42,010 nt of DNA from an uncultured Acidobacteriota bacterium. Its GTDB lineage: Bacteria > Acidobacteriota > Thermoanaerobaculia > UBA5066. Of the stretch, positions 33,951 through 42,010 are shown piece by piece. The DNA is taken from the NCBI GenBank assembly GCA_937888435.1, contig CALAQS010000326.1:1-42010 (forward strand), in the 5' to 3' direction. The position numbers and the translations under genes were made by a program. How positions within the stretch are numbered: the stretch's first letter is position 1; the number at the start of each line of letters is the position of its first letter. Under the pieces are notes generated by a model. It was not told where the DNA came from. It was given only the letters and a program-made list of their open reading frames with translations, and made no database searches.

Positions 33951-34585
33951 CGGCTCTCGTGGCACTTTCCGTCTCGGATTTCTCCCTCGCTCTCGCATCC
34001 GACACCCCGGCTCCGGGCGGCGGCTCGGCCGCGGCGGCGGCCGGAGCAACGGGCGCGGCGCTTCTCGCGATGGTCGTCCGCCTCACGCTGGGCAAGGAGA
34101 AATACCGCGCCTCGTGGCAGGAGCTCGAGCCGCTTGCCTTTCGCCTCGAAGAAGCCCGCGTACGCCTGCTCGAGCTCGTGGACGAGGACACGGTGGCCTT
34201 CGACGCCGTCGTGGCCGCGCGGCGGCTTCCGAAGGACGCGCCGGAGGCCGTGGCACGAAGGACACGCGCGGTCGACGAGGCGAACGTCCTCGCGACCACC
34301 GTACCGATGCAGACCGCGTTCTTCGCGCACGAGGCGCTGAAGACGGCGCCTTTGGTGCTCGGGAAGGGCAACCCGAACGCGGCGTCCGACGCGTGGGTCG
34401 CGGCGCTGCTCCTCCACGGCGCGGCGCTCGGCGCGCTCGCGAACGTCAGGATCAACCTGCCGGGCGTGTCCGACCCGGAGCTTTCGCGGGGATTCCGCGA
34501 GGATGCCGACAACTTCGAGAGAAAGGCCACGGAGGCTCTCGAGGAGACGCACGCTCTCGCGAAGACCCGCCACCTCACCCTGTGA
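33947..34585 (+). CDS. fchA: Cyclodeaminase/cyclohydrolase (FTCD C-terminal domain family)
   Basis: 212 residues from ATG 33947, overlapping the hutI stop (ATGA). ASDTPAPGGGSAAAAAGATGAAL is the family's start, followed by MQTAFFAHEA and KGNPNAASDAWVAALLLHGAALGALANVRINL. It acts on formimino- or methenyl-tetrahydrofolate. Coupled to hutI it is expected to complete transfer of the histidine-derived one-carbon unit to folate, although the formiminotransferase domain itself is not encoded here. Confidence 0.92.
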   Translation: MTALVALSVSDFSLALASDTPAPGGGSAAAAAGATGAALLAMVVRLTLGKEKYRASWQELEPLAFRLEEARVRLLELVDEDTVAFDAVVAARRLPKDAPEAVARRTRAVDEANVLATTVPMQTAFFAHEALKTAPLVLGKGNPNAASDAWVAALLLHGAALGALANVRINLPGVSDPELSRGFREDADNFERKATEALEETHALAKTRHLTL

Positions 34586-35619
34586 GGTCCCGGCGTCGCG
34601 CCGCGGCCCTCGCCGCGCTCCCTTTGGTCTTTTCGGGCCGGCTGTCGGCCGCGGTCCTCGGCTTCGACCGGCCCGCGGACGCTTTTCAACCCGCTCCCGA
34701 CGGCTTTCATCTCGGCGAAGAGGCGCCGCCGCCTGCGGCGGCGGTACGCACGGAGATCCCCGTTCCGACGCCGCCCCGCCTCTTCGATCAAAAGACGGCG
34801 CTCGTGACCGCCAGCGTCCTCATCGGCGCGCCGATCGTCGGTTACTTCGCCTGGTGGCGCACGTCGAGCAGGTCGTCCTTCGAGTTCGCGAACGAGCGCT
34901 GGTTTCAGCGCGACACGTACGCGGGCGGAGCCGACAAGGCGTCGCACATCTTCGTCGGCTACCTCTCGACCCTCACGCTTCAGGGCATCTACCGGTCGCT
35001 CGACAAGACACCCGCCGAGGCGCGCGGCCTCGCGCTCGGCGTCACCGTGCTGACGGGCGCTCTCATCGAGATCGGAGACGGCTTCTCCCAGTACGGCTTT
35101 TCCTGGGAGGACGCCACGGCAAACGCGCTCGGGGCGACCCTGGCGACGGGCCTCGACGCGTGGGGCCTGAAGGACACGGTCGGCCTGCGCTTCGGCCGTG
35201 TGAAGGCCCTGATTCCAGACGCGTGCTGCCGGTACGGCGGCTACGGCGACGACTACTCGAAGGAGATCTATTCGGCGGACCTCAAACTCGCGGGTTTTTT
35301 GCCGCGCGTCGGCGTGAAGCCGGGGCCGGCGCGGTTCCTGCTCCTCTCGCTCACGTACGGCTCGAAGGGTTACCGCTATTCCGCGGCGCCGCTGCGGCAA
35401 CGCAACGTCGGGATCGAGCTCGGCCTCAACCTTCGCGAAGCGCTCCTCGCGGTGGGCGTGCCGGAGAAGAAATGGTGGGGGAAGGTCCTGCTCGCGATCG
35501 GAACGTATATCCGCTTCCCGTACACATCCTTCGGGTGGCACTACGACCTGAACCACGGGACGTGGAGCGGGCCGGACACGGGGGATCAGTTCGATCCGGG
35601 GTCGATCGATTACGACTGA
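34582..35619 (+). CDS. DUF2279 (YfiM-like) periplasmic/outer-membrane-associated protein
   Basis: 345 residues from GTG 34582, overlapping the previous stop (GTGA). A signal peptide (residues 1-25, RRRAAALAALPLVFSGRLSAA) is followed by a Pro-rich spacer. The DUF2279 domain (about 70-205) has QRDTYAGGADKASHIFVGYLS, EIGDGFSQYGFSWEDATANALG. A C-terminal part of about 140 residues is rich in aromatic and Gly residues in alternating beta-like pattern (LLLSLTYGSKGYRYS; IELGLNLREAL). The Asp-Lys-His motif is conserved in the family, whose function is unknown. Convergent overlap of 10 bases with the PHP gene. Confidence 0.85.
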   Translation: MRSRRRAAALAALPLVFSGRLSAAVLGFDRPADAFQPAPDGFHLGEEAPPPAAAVRTEIPVPTPPRLFDQKTALVTASVLIGAPIVGYFAWWRTSSRSSFEFANERWFQRDTYAGGADKASHIFVGYLSTLTLQGIYRSLDKTPAEARGLALGVTVLTGALIEIGDGFSQYGFSWEDATANALGATLATGLDAWGLKDTVGLRFGRVKALIPDACCRYGGYGDDYSKEIYSADLKLAGFLPRVGVKPGPARFLLLSLTYGSKGYRYSAAPLRQRNVGIELGLNLREALLAVGVPEKKWWGKVLLAIGTYIRFPYTSFGWHYDLNHGTWSGPDTGDQFDPGSIDYD

Positions 35620-36731
35620 GGGCGGTCGGCCGCACGCCGTTCCTCCAGCCACTCGGCGAAGCGGTCACGCGAGAAGGCGTTGACCACGCGGGAGGCGGGG
35701 ATGCACGCCAGGCGCGCCACGGCGAGGCCGAAGTCGAGGAACGAGAGGTGCGGCGCGGCATGCGCGTCCGAGGAGAGAGAGAAGAGGCAACCCGAGTCGA
35801 CGGCGAGCACCGCGAGCGCGGGCGGGAGGTCGAGCCTTTCCGGGCAGCCGTTCAGCTCGATGGCCACTCCACGTGCCGCGGCGGCCGCGAAAACGCGCGG
35901 CCAGTCCGCGCGGACGCCGCTTCGCATGTCGTAGAGACGGCCCTTCGGATGGCCCAGGATCGCGACGCCGGGCGTCTCGACGGCTCGCACGAGGCGCGCC
36001 GTCTGGTCGCGCGGGCTTCGGAGGTCCGTGTGCACCGATGCGACGACGGCGCACACTTCGGGCACGCTCCGAGGTGTCACGTCGAGCGTGCCGTCCTCGG
36101 CGATGTTCGCCTCCGCGCCGAGGAACATCGTGAATCCCGATTCGGCTCGCGCGTTCAGGAGATCGACCTCGCGCCGCTGCGCGCGGAAGTCGGCGGGATA
36201 GAGGCCGCCCGCGACGGCGCACTCGCGTGCATGGTCCGTGAGAAGCGCATAGCGGTCCCCCCGGCGCTCGAGCGCGCGATGAAGCGAGGCGAGGGACATC
36301 CGGCCGTCGGAGCGGTCGGTGTGAAGGTGGAGGTCGCCGCACAGATCCGCCCGGCAGATCCCGCCGGGCGCGGAGAGAATCCGGTCGGTATCCGCGCGTG
36401 AGAGGAAATCGCGCTTCCGCCCCGCCGCGGGATCTGTGCGATCGAGCATCGCCGCGAGAGCATCGTCGACGTTCTCGTCCGAGCCGCATGCGAGGAAGGA
36501 GCCGATCGCGTCGGCGGCTCGGAGCGACACGCCGGGCAGGGACGCGAGCGCGAAGCGGCGTCCGAAAAGATCCGTGCCGAGTCCCCGGAGAGTCCGGGCT
36601 GCGGCGCGATACTCGGTCGCCGCGCGTCCGCCCGGCTCCGCGGCTGCGAGCGCGAGAAGCGCCGCCGCGACGCGGTTGTTCGTCACCGCCGGAGCAGGGG
36701 GAACGCGGGACGCGGCGGGGACGGCGGACAT
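35610..36731 (-). CDS. PHP-domain metal phosphoesterase, PolX C-terminal type without the polymerase
   Basis: 373 residues from ATG 36731, with GAGGGGGG upstream. The N-terminal part (16-90) is helical and contains a helix-hairpin-helix-like stretch (FALASLPGVSLRAADAIGSFL). The PHP domain (about 128-365) carries the metal motifs DLHLHTDRSDG, LTDHAREC, GAEANI, ASVHTD, LGHPKGR, IELNG and SSDAHA. In family-X polymerases this domain follows a Pol-beta nucleotidyltransferase core and acts as 3'-5' exonuclease or phosphatase. Here the polymerase core is absent, so it is a stand-alone nuclease or phosphatase, possibly in DNA repair. Confidence 0.88.
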   Translation of the reverse strand: MSAVPAASRVPPAPAVTNNRVAAALLALAAAEPGGRAATEYRAAARTLRGLGTDLFGRRFALASLPGVSLRAADAIGSFLACGSDENVDDALAAMLDRTDPAAGRKRDFLSRADTDRILSAPGGICRADLCGDLHLHTDRSDGRMSLASLHRALERRGDRYALLTDHARECAVAGGLYPADFRAQRREVDLLNARAESGFTMFLGAEANIAEDGTLDVTPRSVPEVCAVVASVHTDLRSPRDQTARLVRAVETPGVAILGHPKGRLYDMRSGVRADWPRVFAAAAARGVAIELNGCPERLDLPPALAVLAVDSGCLFSLSSDAHAAPHLSFLDFGLAVARLACIPASRVVNAFSRDRFAEWLEERRAADRPQS

Positions 36732-36755
36732 CGGGGCGACACCCCCCTCGTCCCG

Positions 36756-36761
36756 ATTGTA
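36756..36761 (-). promoter_or_regulatory. -10 box TACAAT of the PHP gene
   Basis: On the minus strand TACAAT lies 24 bases before the ATG at 36731, leaving a short leader that holds the GAGGGGGG ribosome binding site. Confidence 0.45.
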
Positions 36762-36778
36762 CGGGCGAACCGGGCCGA

Positions 36779-36784
36779 TAGACT
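36779..36784 (+). promoter_or_regulatory. -10 box TAGACT of the GT-C-like gene
   Basis: TAGACT is followed by 9 bases and the ATG at 36794, divergent from the PHP promoter. No Shine-Dalgarno sequence is present. Confidence 0.4.
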
Positions 36785-36793
36785 CGGCGCCGG

Positions 36794-38356
36794 ATGCGCC
36801 GGGAAGAGGTCGTCGACGGAGTGCTGGGCGCAGCTCTCGTTCCGCTGGCGCTCGCCGTCGCGCTCCCGTTCCGGTCCGAGGCGATCGCACGAACACCCGT
36901 TTCCTCCCTTGGCTGGGACGCGGCCCTGCACGCGACGGAGGGCCTCGACCTCTTCGACGATTTGAGGCTCTTTCGTCCGCTCGACGCGCTGGGTCTCCTC
37001 CTGAGCCGGCACTGGTGGGGGCCGGCCTGGGCGCTCGTGAGCGCTCCATTCCAGGCGGTGTTCGGGCCATCGCTTTCCGCCGCGAGCCTGCCGAGCCTCT
37101 TCGCTTTCGCTCTCGCGCCAGCCGCGGCGTTCCTCCTCGCACGCCGGCTCGTTCCCGGCGGACTCCTCGCTCAGGCCGCGACCTTTCTCTTCGTCGCGAC
37201 TCTCTTCCTGCGATCTCCGATGCTCCTCGAGACCTCCGCGTGGCCCATGCTCGAGAGCCTCGGCGGCTTCGTCGCGCTCCTCGCGTGGCTCTTTTTTGCG
37301 CGGCATCCCCGGCGTCGGCCGCAGCGGGTCGCGTTTCTCGTCGGAGCGGCGCTCTTTTTCCTGAAGTATCACTTCGGATTCTTCGTCCTCGCGACGTTTC
37401 TCGCGGTCGTCCTCGTCGAGGAGACCCCGGAGGCGCGACGGCGCCTCGGGGCGGCGGCACGCGCGCTCCTGCTGAGCGGCGCGGGCGCGGGAATCCTCAT
37501 TCTTTCGGCGGCTCTCGCGGTGCTCCGGGTGTTTCTCGAGGCGCGCGGGAGAGACGCTCTCGCCTCTCACGCACCGAGCGTGCCGAACGCCGCGTGGGGG
37601 GCGCTCGTCCTCTTCATTTTCCTCGGCGCCGCTCGCCGGCAGACTCTCTCGGAAGCGTGGATCGGCGCGTCCGCAACTTTCCGCGATCTCGTCCTCTTCG
37701 GGTTCATGCCTGTCACCGGGTGGTGTCTCGATCCCGCGAACGTGCGAGGCTGGTACCGACAGATTTTTCAACCCACGGACGTGCCCGCGCGAAACCCGCT
37801 CGCGAAGCTGGCGGCGTTCTGGAGTTTTCTGCGCGACGACTGGACGCTCGGCACATGGCCCACCTCGTTCGTGCTACTGGGCCTCTTCCTCGCGCTCGTT
37901 CTTCCAGGCGGTCTGACGCGCCGGGCGTTCGCGATCTTCGCGTTCTGGCCGGTGCTTCTGATGTCGCTCGACGCGTATCCCGTGGAGGCCCGCTTCCTCG
38001 CGTGTCTCGTGCCGGCGCTCCTCGCGGCGGCGGTCGCGGGCCTGGCGGCTTTCGCGGCGACTCTTCCCGAAAGGGCCCGGGAGCCCGCCCTCGCGGCGGC
38101 CGCCGTCCTGCTCCTCTTCACGCTGGACGACGGGCGCTGGCATGCCGAGCGCGACGCGCGCGGCCCCTACCGTTACGCGTATGGTCCCGTGGAGATCGCC
38201 GCCGTGAACGCGGCCGTGGCGGCCGCGCCGCCGAGCGGGCCCGTCCACCTGCGGCTGGCCGCGGAACCTCCCGTGTGGCCCACGGTCCGCCTTACTCTGC
38301 GCCTCTCACGCCGCGACCTCGCGCCGGCTGACGTGGACGTCTCCCAGGCGCCGTGA
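36794..38356 (+). CDS. Polytopic membrane protein, GT-C glycosyltransferase-like
   Basis: 520 residues with about 11 TM segments between residues 8 and 455 and a short soluble tail. The first periplasmic loop has SSLGWDAALHATEGLDLFDDLR, the Asp-His arrangement expected for a GT-C enzyme (acidic residues near the first loop). Further loops are short and Arg-rich on the cytoplasmic side. It resembles the two membrane proteins at 1-3294 in type, but not closely by eye. Substrate unknown. Single gene, between the PHP gene and polA. Confidence 0.7.
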   Translation: MRREEVVDGVLGAALVPLALAVALPFRSEAIARTPVSSLGWDAALHATEGLDLFDDLRLFRPLDALGLLLSRHWWGPAWALVSAPFQAVFGPSLSAASLPSLFAFALAPAAAFLLARRLVPGGLLAQAATFLFVATLFLRSPMLLETSAWPMLESLGGFVALLAWLFFARHPRRRPQRVAFLVGAALFFLKYHFGFFVLATFLAVVLVEETPEARRRLGAAARALLLSGAGAGILILSAALAVLRVFLEARGRDALASHAPSVPNAAWGALVLFIFLGAARRQTLSEAWIGASATFRDLVLFGFMPVTGWCLDPANVRGWYRQIFQPTDVPARNPLAKLAAFWSFLRDDWTLGTWPTSFVLLGLFLALVLPGGLTRRAFAIFAFWPVLLMSLDAYPVEARFLACLVPALLAAAVAGLAAFAATLPERAREPALAAAAVLLLFTLDDGRWHAERDARGPYRYAYGPVEIAAVNAAVAAAPPSGPVHLRLAAEPPVWPTVRLTLRLSRRDLAPADVDVSQAP

Positions 38357-38373
38357 GAGGTCGCGGCGGCGGA

Positions 38374-38379
38374 TAGACT
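38374..38379 (+). promoter_or_regulatory. -10 box TAGACT of polA
   Basis: TAGACT is followed by 7 bases and the ATG at 38387. No ribosome binding site is present. Confidence 0.45.
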
Positions 38380-38386
38380 CGCGCCA

Positions 38387-41110
38387 ATGGCGACGCTCGC
38401 GCTCCTCGACGCCTCGAACTATCTCTATCGCGCGTTCTACGCGATCCGAGGGTTGACCGGTCCCGGAGGCAGGCCGACGAACGCGGTCTACGGCTTCCTG
38501 AACATGTGGCGGAAATACCGCGAGGTGCGCAAGCCCGACGCGGTCGCGGTGGCCTTCGACCGGTACGAGAAGACGTTCCGCGAGGAGATGGACGCGACCT
38601 ACAAGGCCCAGCGGCAGGCGATGCCCGACGACCTCGTGCCGCAGATCGAGGACGCAAAGAGACTCTGCCGCCTGCTCGGCCTCGCCGTCGTCGAAGAGGC
38701 GGGCTACGAAGCGGACGATCTCATCGGCTCGATCGCCGTCGCGGCCGCCTCTTCCGGGATGCGCGCCGAGATCTGCTCGGCCGACAAGGATCTCTTCCAG
38801 CTCGTGAAGGACCCCGACGTCGTCGTGTGGCATCCCTCGAAGGAAGTGCTCCTCGACGAGAAGGGCGTCCTGGAGTTCTTCGGTGTGACTCCCTCCCAGG
38901 TCGTCGACGTCCTCGCGCTCATGGGCGACTCGTCGGACAACATCCCGGGCGTCAAGGGCGTCGGCGAGAAGACCGCCAAGGAGCTCATCGGGGCGTTCGG
39001 CTCCCTCGACGCGATCTACGCGCGTCTCGAGGAAGTCAAGGGCAAGCGGAAGGAGCTCCTCGCCGCGGGGCGCGAGGAGGCGTACCGCTCGCGGACGCTT
39101 GCGACGGTCCGCTGCGACCGGCCGCTCCCGGCGCCCGCCGCGGAGCTCCTCGAGCATTTCCGCATCCGCCCGCTCGGCGACGAAGCCGTGAAGGACCTCG
39201 CGGCGTTCTACGAGGAGCTGGGTTTCGCGAAGCTGAGGAAGGAGCTGCTCGAATCCCGGCCGCTCGCTCCCGCGAAGGCGACGGCCGAGGCGACGCTCTC
39301 GCTGTTCGACGATGCGTCCCTGCCCCGGGAAGCCAGCGAGACCCCTCGGTGGGAGTCGTCTGCCCCGGGCCTCGCTTCGCTCGTCGCCGCGGCCAGGAAA
39401 GCGGGTCGCGCCGCGGTTCACGTGGAGTGCGCTCCGGGCAGCCCCTGGCCGGCGCCCCCGCTCGCGGCGGTCGTGGCCGTGCCGGGCGGCGAGACCGCCG
39501 CCTTCGCCCTCGACGAAGCGGGGGCGCGGGCGCTCGGCGAGCTCTTCGCGCGCGTTGGTGTCGTGGCCCACGACGCCAAACGCCTTTTTCTCGCGGCCGA
39601 CGCGCTCGGGATCGCGCCTCCCGCGCGGGTCTCCGATTCCATGCTCGCGAGCTACGTGGTATCGCCGGGCCTCCACGCGCACGACCTCGGCGGCGACGCG
39701 CGCGGCATCCTGAACCTCCCGCCGGAGGCCGTCCCGCCGCTGAAGGAGCTCGCCGGTGGCGAGCCCGCCACGCTCGACGCTCTCGCGTCGGAAGCCGGCC
39801 GGCGGTGGCTCGCTCCCCGCGCGCGCCTCCCGCTCGCGCTCATGGACGCGCTCCTTCCGCGCCTCGTTGAGGGCTCGCCTCTTGCGCGCGTCCTCGAGGA
39901 CATCGAGCTGCCGCTCGTCCCGGTCCTCGCGCGCATGGAGATCGCGGGCGTCGCGGTGGACCGGGGAGTCCTGGCCGTGATGTCGAAGGAGTTCGACGCG
40001 CGCCTCGCCGCCCTCGAACGGAAGATCCACGAGGCCGCGGGAGAGCCTTTCAACATCGGGTCGCCGCCTCAGCTCGGCCGGATCCTGTTCGAGAAGCTCG
40101 GTTACCCGGCGGTGAAGAAGACGGCCAAGACGAAATCGTGGGCGACTGGCTCCGACGTGCTCGAAGAGCTGGCCGCGCTTTCTTCCGGGCCGGTGCCTCT
40201 CCTCGTCCTCGAATGGCGCGAGATCTCGAAGCTCAAGGGCACGTACGTCGACGCGCTTCCCTTCGCGATCGCGAAAGACGGGCGCATCCACACGCGCTAC
40301 GACCAGGCGGTCGCCGCGACGGGGCGCCTCTCGTCGAACGCGCCGAACCTCCAGAACATCCCGGTACGCACGGAGGCGGGCCTTGCGATCCGCCGCGCCT
40401 TCGTCGCGGCTCGGGGGAGCGTTCTCGTGGCCGCCGACTATTCCCAGATCGAGCTGCGCCTGCTCGCGCACCTCTCGGGCGACGAGGCGCTGCTCGAAGT
40501 GTTCCGGCGCGGGGAGGACGTCCACCGAGCGACGGCGGCGAAGATCTTCTCCCTCGCCCCGGAGGCCGTCACCGCGAGCCAGAGGCGCGGCGCCAAGACG
40601 ATCAACTTCGGCGTGCTCTACGGCATGGGACCGTTCGCGCTGGCCGCGCAGCTCGGAGTGCCGCGCGCCGAGGCGAAGGCGTTCATCGCCGCCTATTTCG
40701 ACCGGTTCCCGAGGATTCGCGCGTGCCTCGACGCGATCCTCGAGAAGGCGCGCGCGACCGGGGGCACCGAGACGATCTTCGGCCGCGTGCGGCCCATTCC
40801 CGGCCTCCACGACCGCAACCACAACGTGCGCGCGAACGCGGAGCGGATGGCGATGAACGCGCCGTTCCAGGGCTCGGCGGCCGATCTCATCAAGAAGGCG
40901 ATGATCAATCTCGGCTCCGCGCTCGAGCGCGAGATTCCCGGCGCGCGCCTTCTCCTGCAGGTGCACGACGAGCTCGTTCTGGAGTGCCCGGAGGCTCTCG
41001 CAGATAAGACGGCGGCGCTCGCAAAGGAGACGATGGAAGGCGCGGCGGCGCTCCTCGTGCCTCTCACGGTAGCCGTCGGAACGGGCCGGAACTGGGCGGA
41101 AGCGAAGTGA
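38387..41110 (+). CDS. polA: DNA polymerase I, 3'-5' exonuclease domain apparently inactive
   Basis: 907 residues from ATG 38387. The 5' nuclease (about 1-290) has LLDASNYLYRAFYAIRG, EADDLIGSIA, CSADKDLFQLV and DSSDNIPGVKGVGEKTA. The polymerase domain has motif A VAADYSQIELRLLAHLSGD (near 680), motif B RRGAKTINFGVLYGMG (near 733) and motif C LQVHDELVLEC (near 859). In the middle (about 310-500) the exonuclease fold is recognisable, but the E. coli D355-x-E357 motif reads HVE, D424 aligns with Leu in HDAKRLFL, and D501 is replaced by Arg. Proofreading is therefore probably lost, as in Taq polymerase. Role: gap filling, primer removal and repair. Confidence 0.96.
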   Translation: MATLALLDASNYLYRAFYAIRGLTGPGGRPTNAVYGFLNMWRKYREVRKPDAVAVAFDRYEKTFREEMDATYKAQRQAMPDDLVPQIEDAKRLCRLLGLAVVEEAGYEADDLIGSIAVAAASSGMRAEICSADKDLFQLVKDPDVVVWHPSKEVLLDEKGVLEFFGVTPSQVVDVLALMGDSSDNIPGVKGVGEKTAKELIGAFGSLDAIYARLEEVKGKRKELLAAGREEAYRSRTLATVRCDRPLPAPAAELLEHFRIRPLGDEAVKDLAAFYEELGFAKLRKELLESRPLAPAKATAEATLSLFDDASLPREASETPRWESSAPGLASLVAAARKAGRAAVHVECAPGSPWPAPPLAAVVAVPGGETAAFALDEAGARALGELFARVGVVAHDAKRLFLAADALGIAPPARVSDSMLASYVVSPGLHAHDLGGDARGILNLPPEAVPPLKELAGGEPATLDALASEAGRRWLAPRARLPLALMDALLPRLVEGSPLARVLEDIELPLVPVLARMEIAGVAVDRGVLAVMSKEFDARLAALERKIHEAAGEPFNIGSPPQLGRILFEKLGYPAVKKTAKTKSWATGSDVLEELAALSSGPVPLLVLEWREISKLKGTYVDALPFAIAKDGRIHTRYDQAVAATGRLSSNAPNLQNIPVRTEAGLAIRRAFVAARGSVLVAADYSQIELRLLAHLSGDEALLEVFRRGEDVHRATAAKIFSLAPEAVTASQRRGAKTINFGVLYGMGPFALAAQLGVPRAEAKAFIAAYFDRFPRIRACLDAILEKARATGGTETIFGRVRPIPGLHDRNHNVRANAERMAMNAPFQGSAADLIKKAMINLGSALEREIPGARLLLQVHDELVLECPEALADKTAALAKETMEGAAALLVPLTVAVGTGRNWAEAK

Positions 41111-41135
41111 CGGGCTGCCCAACCTTGCCAGCCGC

Positions 41136-41141
41136 TAGAAT
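41136..41141 (+). promoter_or_regulatory. -10 box TAGAAT of the TonB-like gene
   Basis: TAGAAT is followed by 7 bases and the ATG at 41149. No Shine-Dalgarno sequence is present. Confidence 0.45.
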
Positions 41142-41148
41142 CCTGCCG

Positions 41149-42010
41149 ATGCGGCCCATTTTCCTCGTCGCCGCCGCGATGCTTACGGGTGCGGTCCTCG
41201 CGCACGCGCAGACGCCCGCGCCCCGGCCCGTCGAGGCGCTGCCCGATGCGGTGCGCCTCACGCCCGCCGAGGTCGCGTACGTTCACCCGCTCTTCCGGGC
41301 GGTCGACGAGGCGCCGAGGCTCGCCGAGCGGACGAATCCGCCGGATCTCGACACGCGCCAACCGCTCGTCCTCGCGGTCCATCTCCTCGAGACGGGGCGC
41401 GCCGTCGAGGCCGTTCCGATCGAGCCGCCGCTCAAGGGCCTCGCCGCGCCGCTCGCGGCCCTCGTCCCCCGCTGGCGGTTTGCGCCCGCGAAGAAGGGCG
41501 GACAGCCCGTTCCGACCTGGGCGACCTACTCCATCGACCTCGCGATCTCGCTCGAGAAGGCGATCTTCGCCGCCTTCACGCTCGAGGCACTGCGCAAGGA
41601 CGATCCGCTCGTTCCCACGGTTCGCGACACCTCCGGCGACGCGTGGATGACGCGATACGCACACGACATAGAACCGAAGGACTCTGCGGCCGTCTCGATC
41701 GAGGACATGGACGTGCTTCCGTCGCCCGAGAAGACACCGTGGAGCTTCGAGAAGGCGCGCGTGAGAGCCCGTACGACGGCGCTCGTCGAGGTTTCGGAGC
41801 AGGGCGCGGTCACCCGGTTCCTGCCCACCGGCGAAACGGAACCGCTCCTCGGGATCTGGCTGAGGCAGTTCGCCTCGAAGTGGCGCTTCACGCCGGCGCT
41901 CTCAGGCGGCCGCCCGGTGTCCTGCTGGATGGCGCTCGACGCCACGCTCGACTACACGATCGATTCGGCGAAGAAGAAGAGTGAACGCGTCGTGAAGAAG
42001 AACCTGCGCG
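41149..42010 (+). CDS. Exported protein with two TonB-C-like units, 3' end outside the window
   Basis: 287 codons are visible and the frame is open to the window end. An N-terminal signal peptide (about 1-21, PIFLVAAAMLTGAVLAHAQ) is followed by a short Pro-rich stretch. Two similar units occur, about 60-130 (LVLAVHLLETGRAVEAVPI, then PRWRFAPAKKGGQPVPTW) and 205-270 (VEVSEQGAVTRFLPTGE, then SKWRFTPALSGGRPVSCW). The WRFxPA-xxGxPV pattern is that of TonB C-terminal-like domains, which often occur in single copies in periplasmic proteins. No TonB N-terminal helix is present, so it is probably not an energy-transducing TonB. The Lys-rich end (SAKKKSERVVKK) may lead to a further domain. Confidence 0.75.
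   Translation, partial: MRPIFLVAAAMLTGAVLAHAQTPAPRPVEALPDAVRLTPAEVAYVHPLFRAVDEAPRLAERTNPPDLDTRQPLVLAVHLLETGRAVEAVPIEPPLKGLAAPLAALVPRWRFAPAKKGGQPVPTWATYSIDLAISLEKAIFAAFTLEALRKDDPLVPTVRDTSGDAWMTRYAHDIEPKDSAAVSIEDMDVLPSPEKTPWSFEKARVRARTTALVEVSEQGAVTRFLPTGETEPLLGIWLRQFASKWRFTPALSGGRPVSCWMALDATLDYTIDSAKKKSERVVKKNLR

Noticed and set aside
38306-41122. 938-codon open frame antisense to polA
   Set aside because: Long antisense frames are expected opposite GC-rich genes. Composition is Arg/Glu/His-rich without motifs, while polA carries all its polymerase motifs.

Overview
The window is a dense, GC-rich bacterial chromosome segment (about 70% G+C by eye). It has short intergenic gaps, many 4-8 bp gene overlaps, many GTG starts and at least two probable CTG starts. 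The gene mix suggests an Acidobacteriota-like or similar didermic, respiratory soil/sediment bacterium: class II ribonucleotide reductase tail, sigma-54 control, NrfD/HybB-type quinol module, multihaem cytochrome, Ser/Thr kinase with TPRs, and GAF protein with an Ala/Pro-rich linker. No 16S rRNA is present, so the phylum is an inference. I see no insertion sequence, prophage, CRISPR array or integron; this looks like core chromosome with unusual local modules.

Layout. 1-3731: the last codons of a class II ribonucleotide reductase (+), meeting a minus-strand set of a zinc-ribbon protein and two polytopic GT-C-like membrane proteins. 3801-4163: small four-helix membrane protein. 4248-7781: an overlapping trio of a sensor kinase with two c-type haem motifs, an archaemetzincin-like metalloprotease and an NtrC-type sigma-54 activator. 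A close match to a sigma-54 promoter (7902-7917) then precedes a seven-gene redox operon (7935-12166): Cys-rich protein, 28-residue membrane peptide, Tat-exported 4x[4Fe-4S] protein, NrfD/HybB subunit, two membrane-anchored GcvH-like proteins that both lack the lipoyl lysine, and a triheme cytochrome between them. A strong terminator ends it at 12190-12220. I read 4248-12220 as one regulated respiratory system, the best candidate here for something undescribed.

12258-15031: an OB-fold lipoprotein, then a three-domain fusion of prephenate dehydratase, DAHP synthase and chorismate mutase. 15094-18525 (-): Ser/Thr kinase, YjbQ protein and a protein that has lost its signal peptide. 18627-22876: Fur regulator (+), then lytic transglycosylase and GAF protein (-). 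23074-29387: a macromolecular-synthesis operon variant, rpsU-mutS2-dnaG-rpoD, followed by a CAU tRNA. 29555-35619: zinc-ribbon coiled coil, RNase HI, YggS, a rhomboid-like pseudoprotease, DivIVA, HutI, cyclodeaminase and DUF2279. 35610-42010: PHP protein (-), GT-C-like membrane protein, DNA polymerase I, and the start of a TonB-like periplasmic protein.

A recurring signal is a TANNNT -10 box placed 6-9 bases before a start codon with no Shine-Dalgarno sequence, predicting leaderless transcripts for at least eight genes. Operon-internal genes instead carry clear Shine-Dalgarno sequences or overlap the previous stop.
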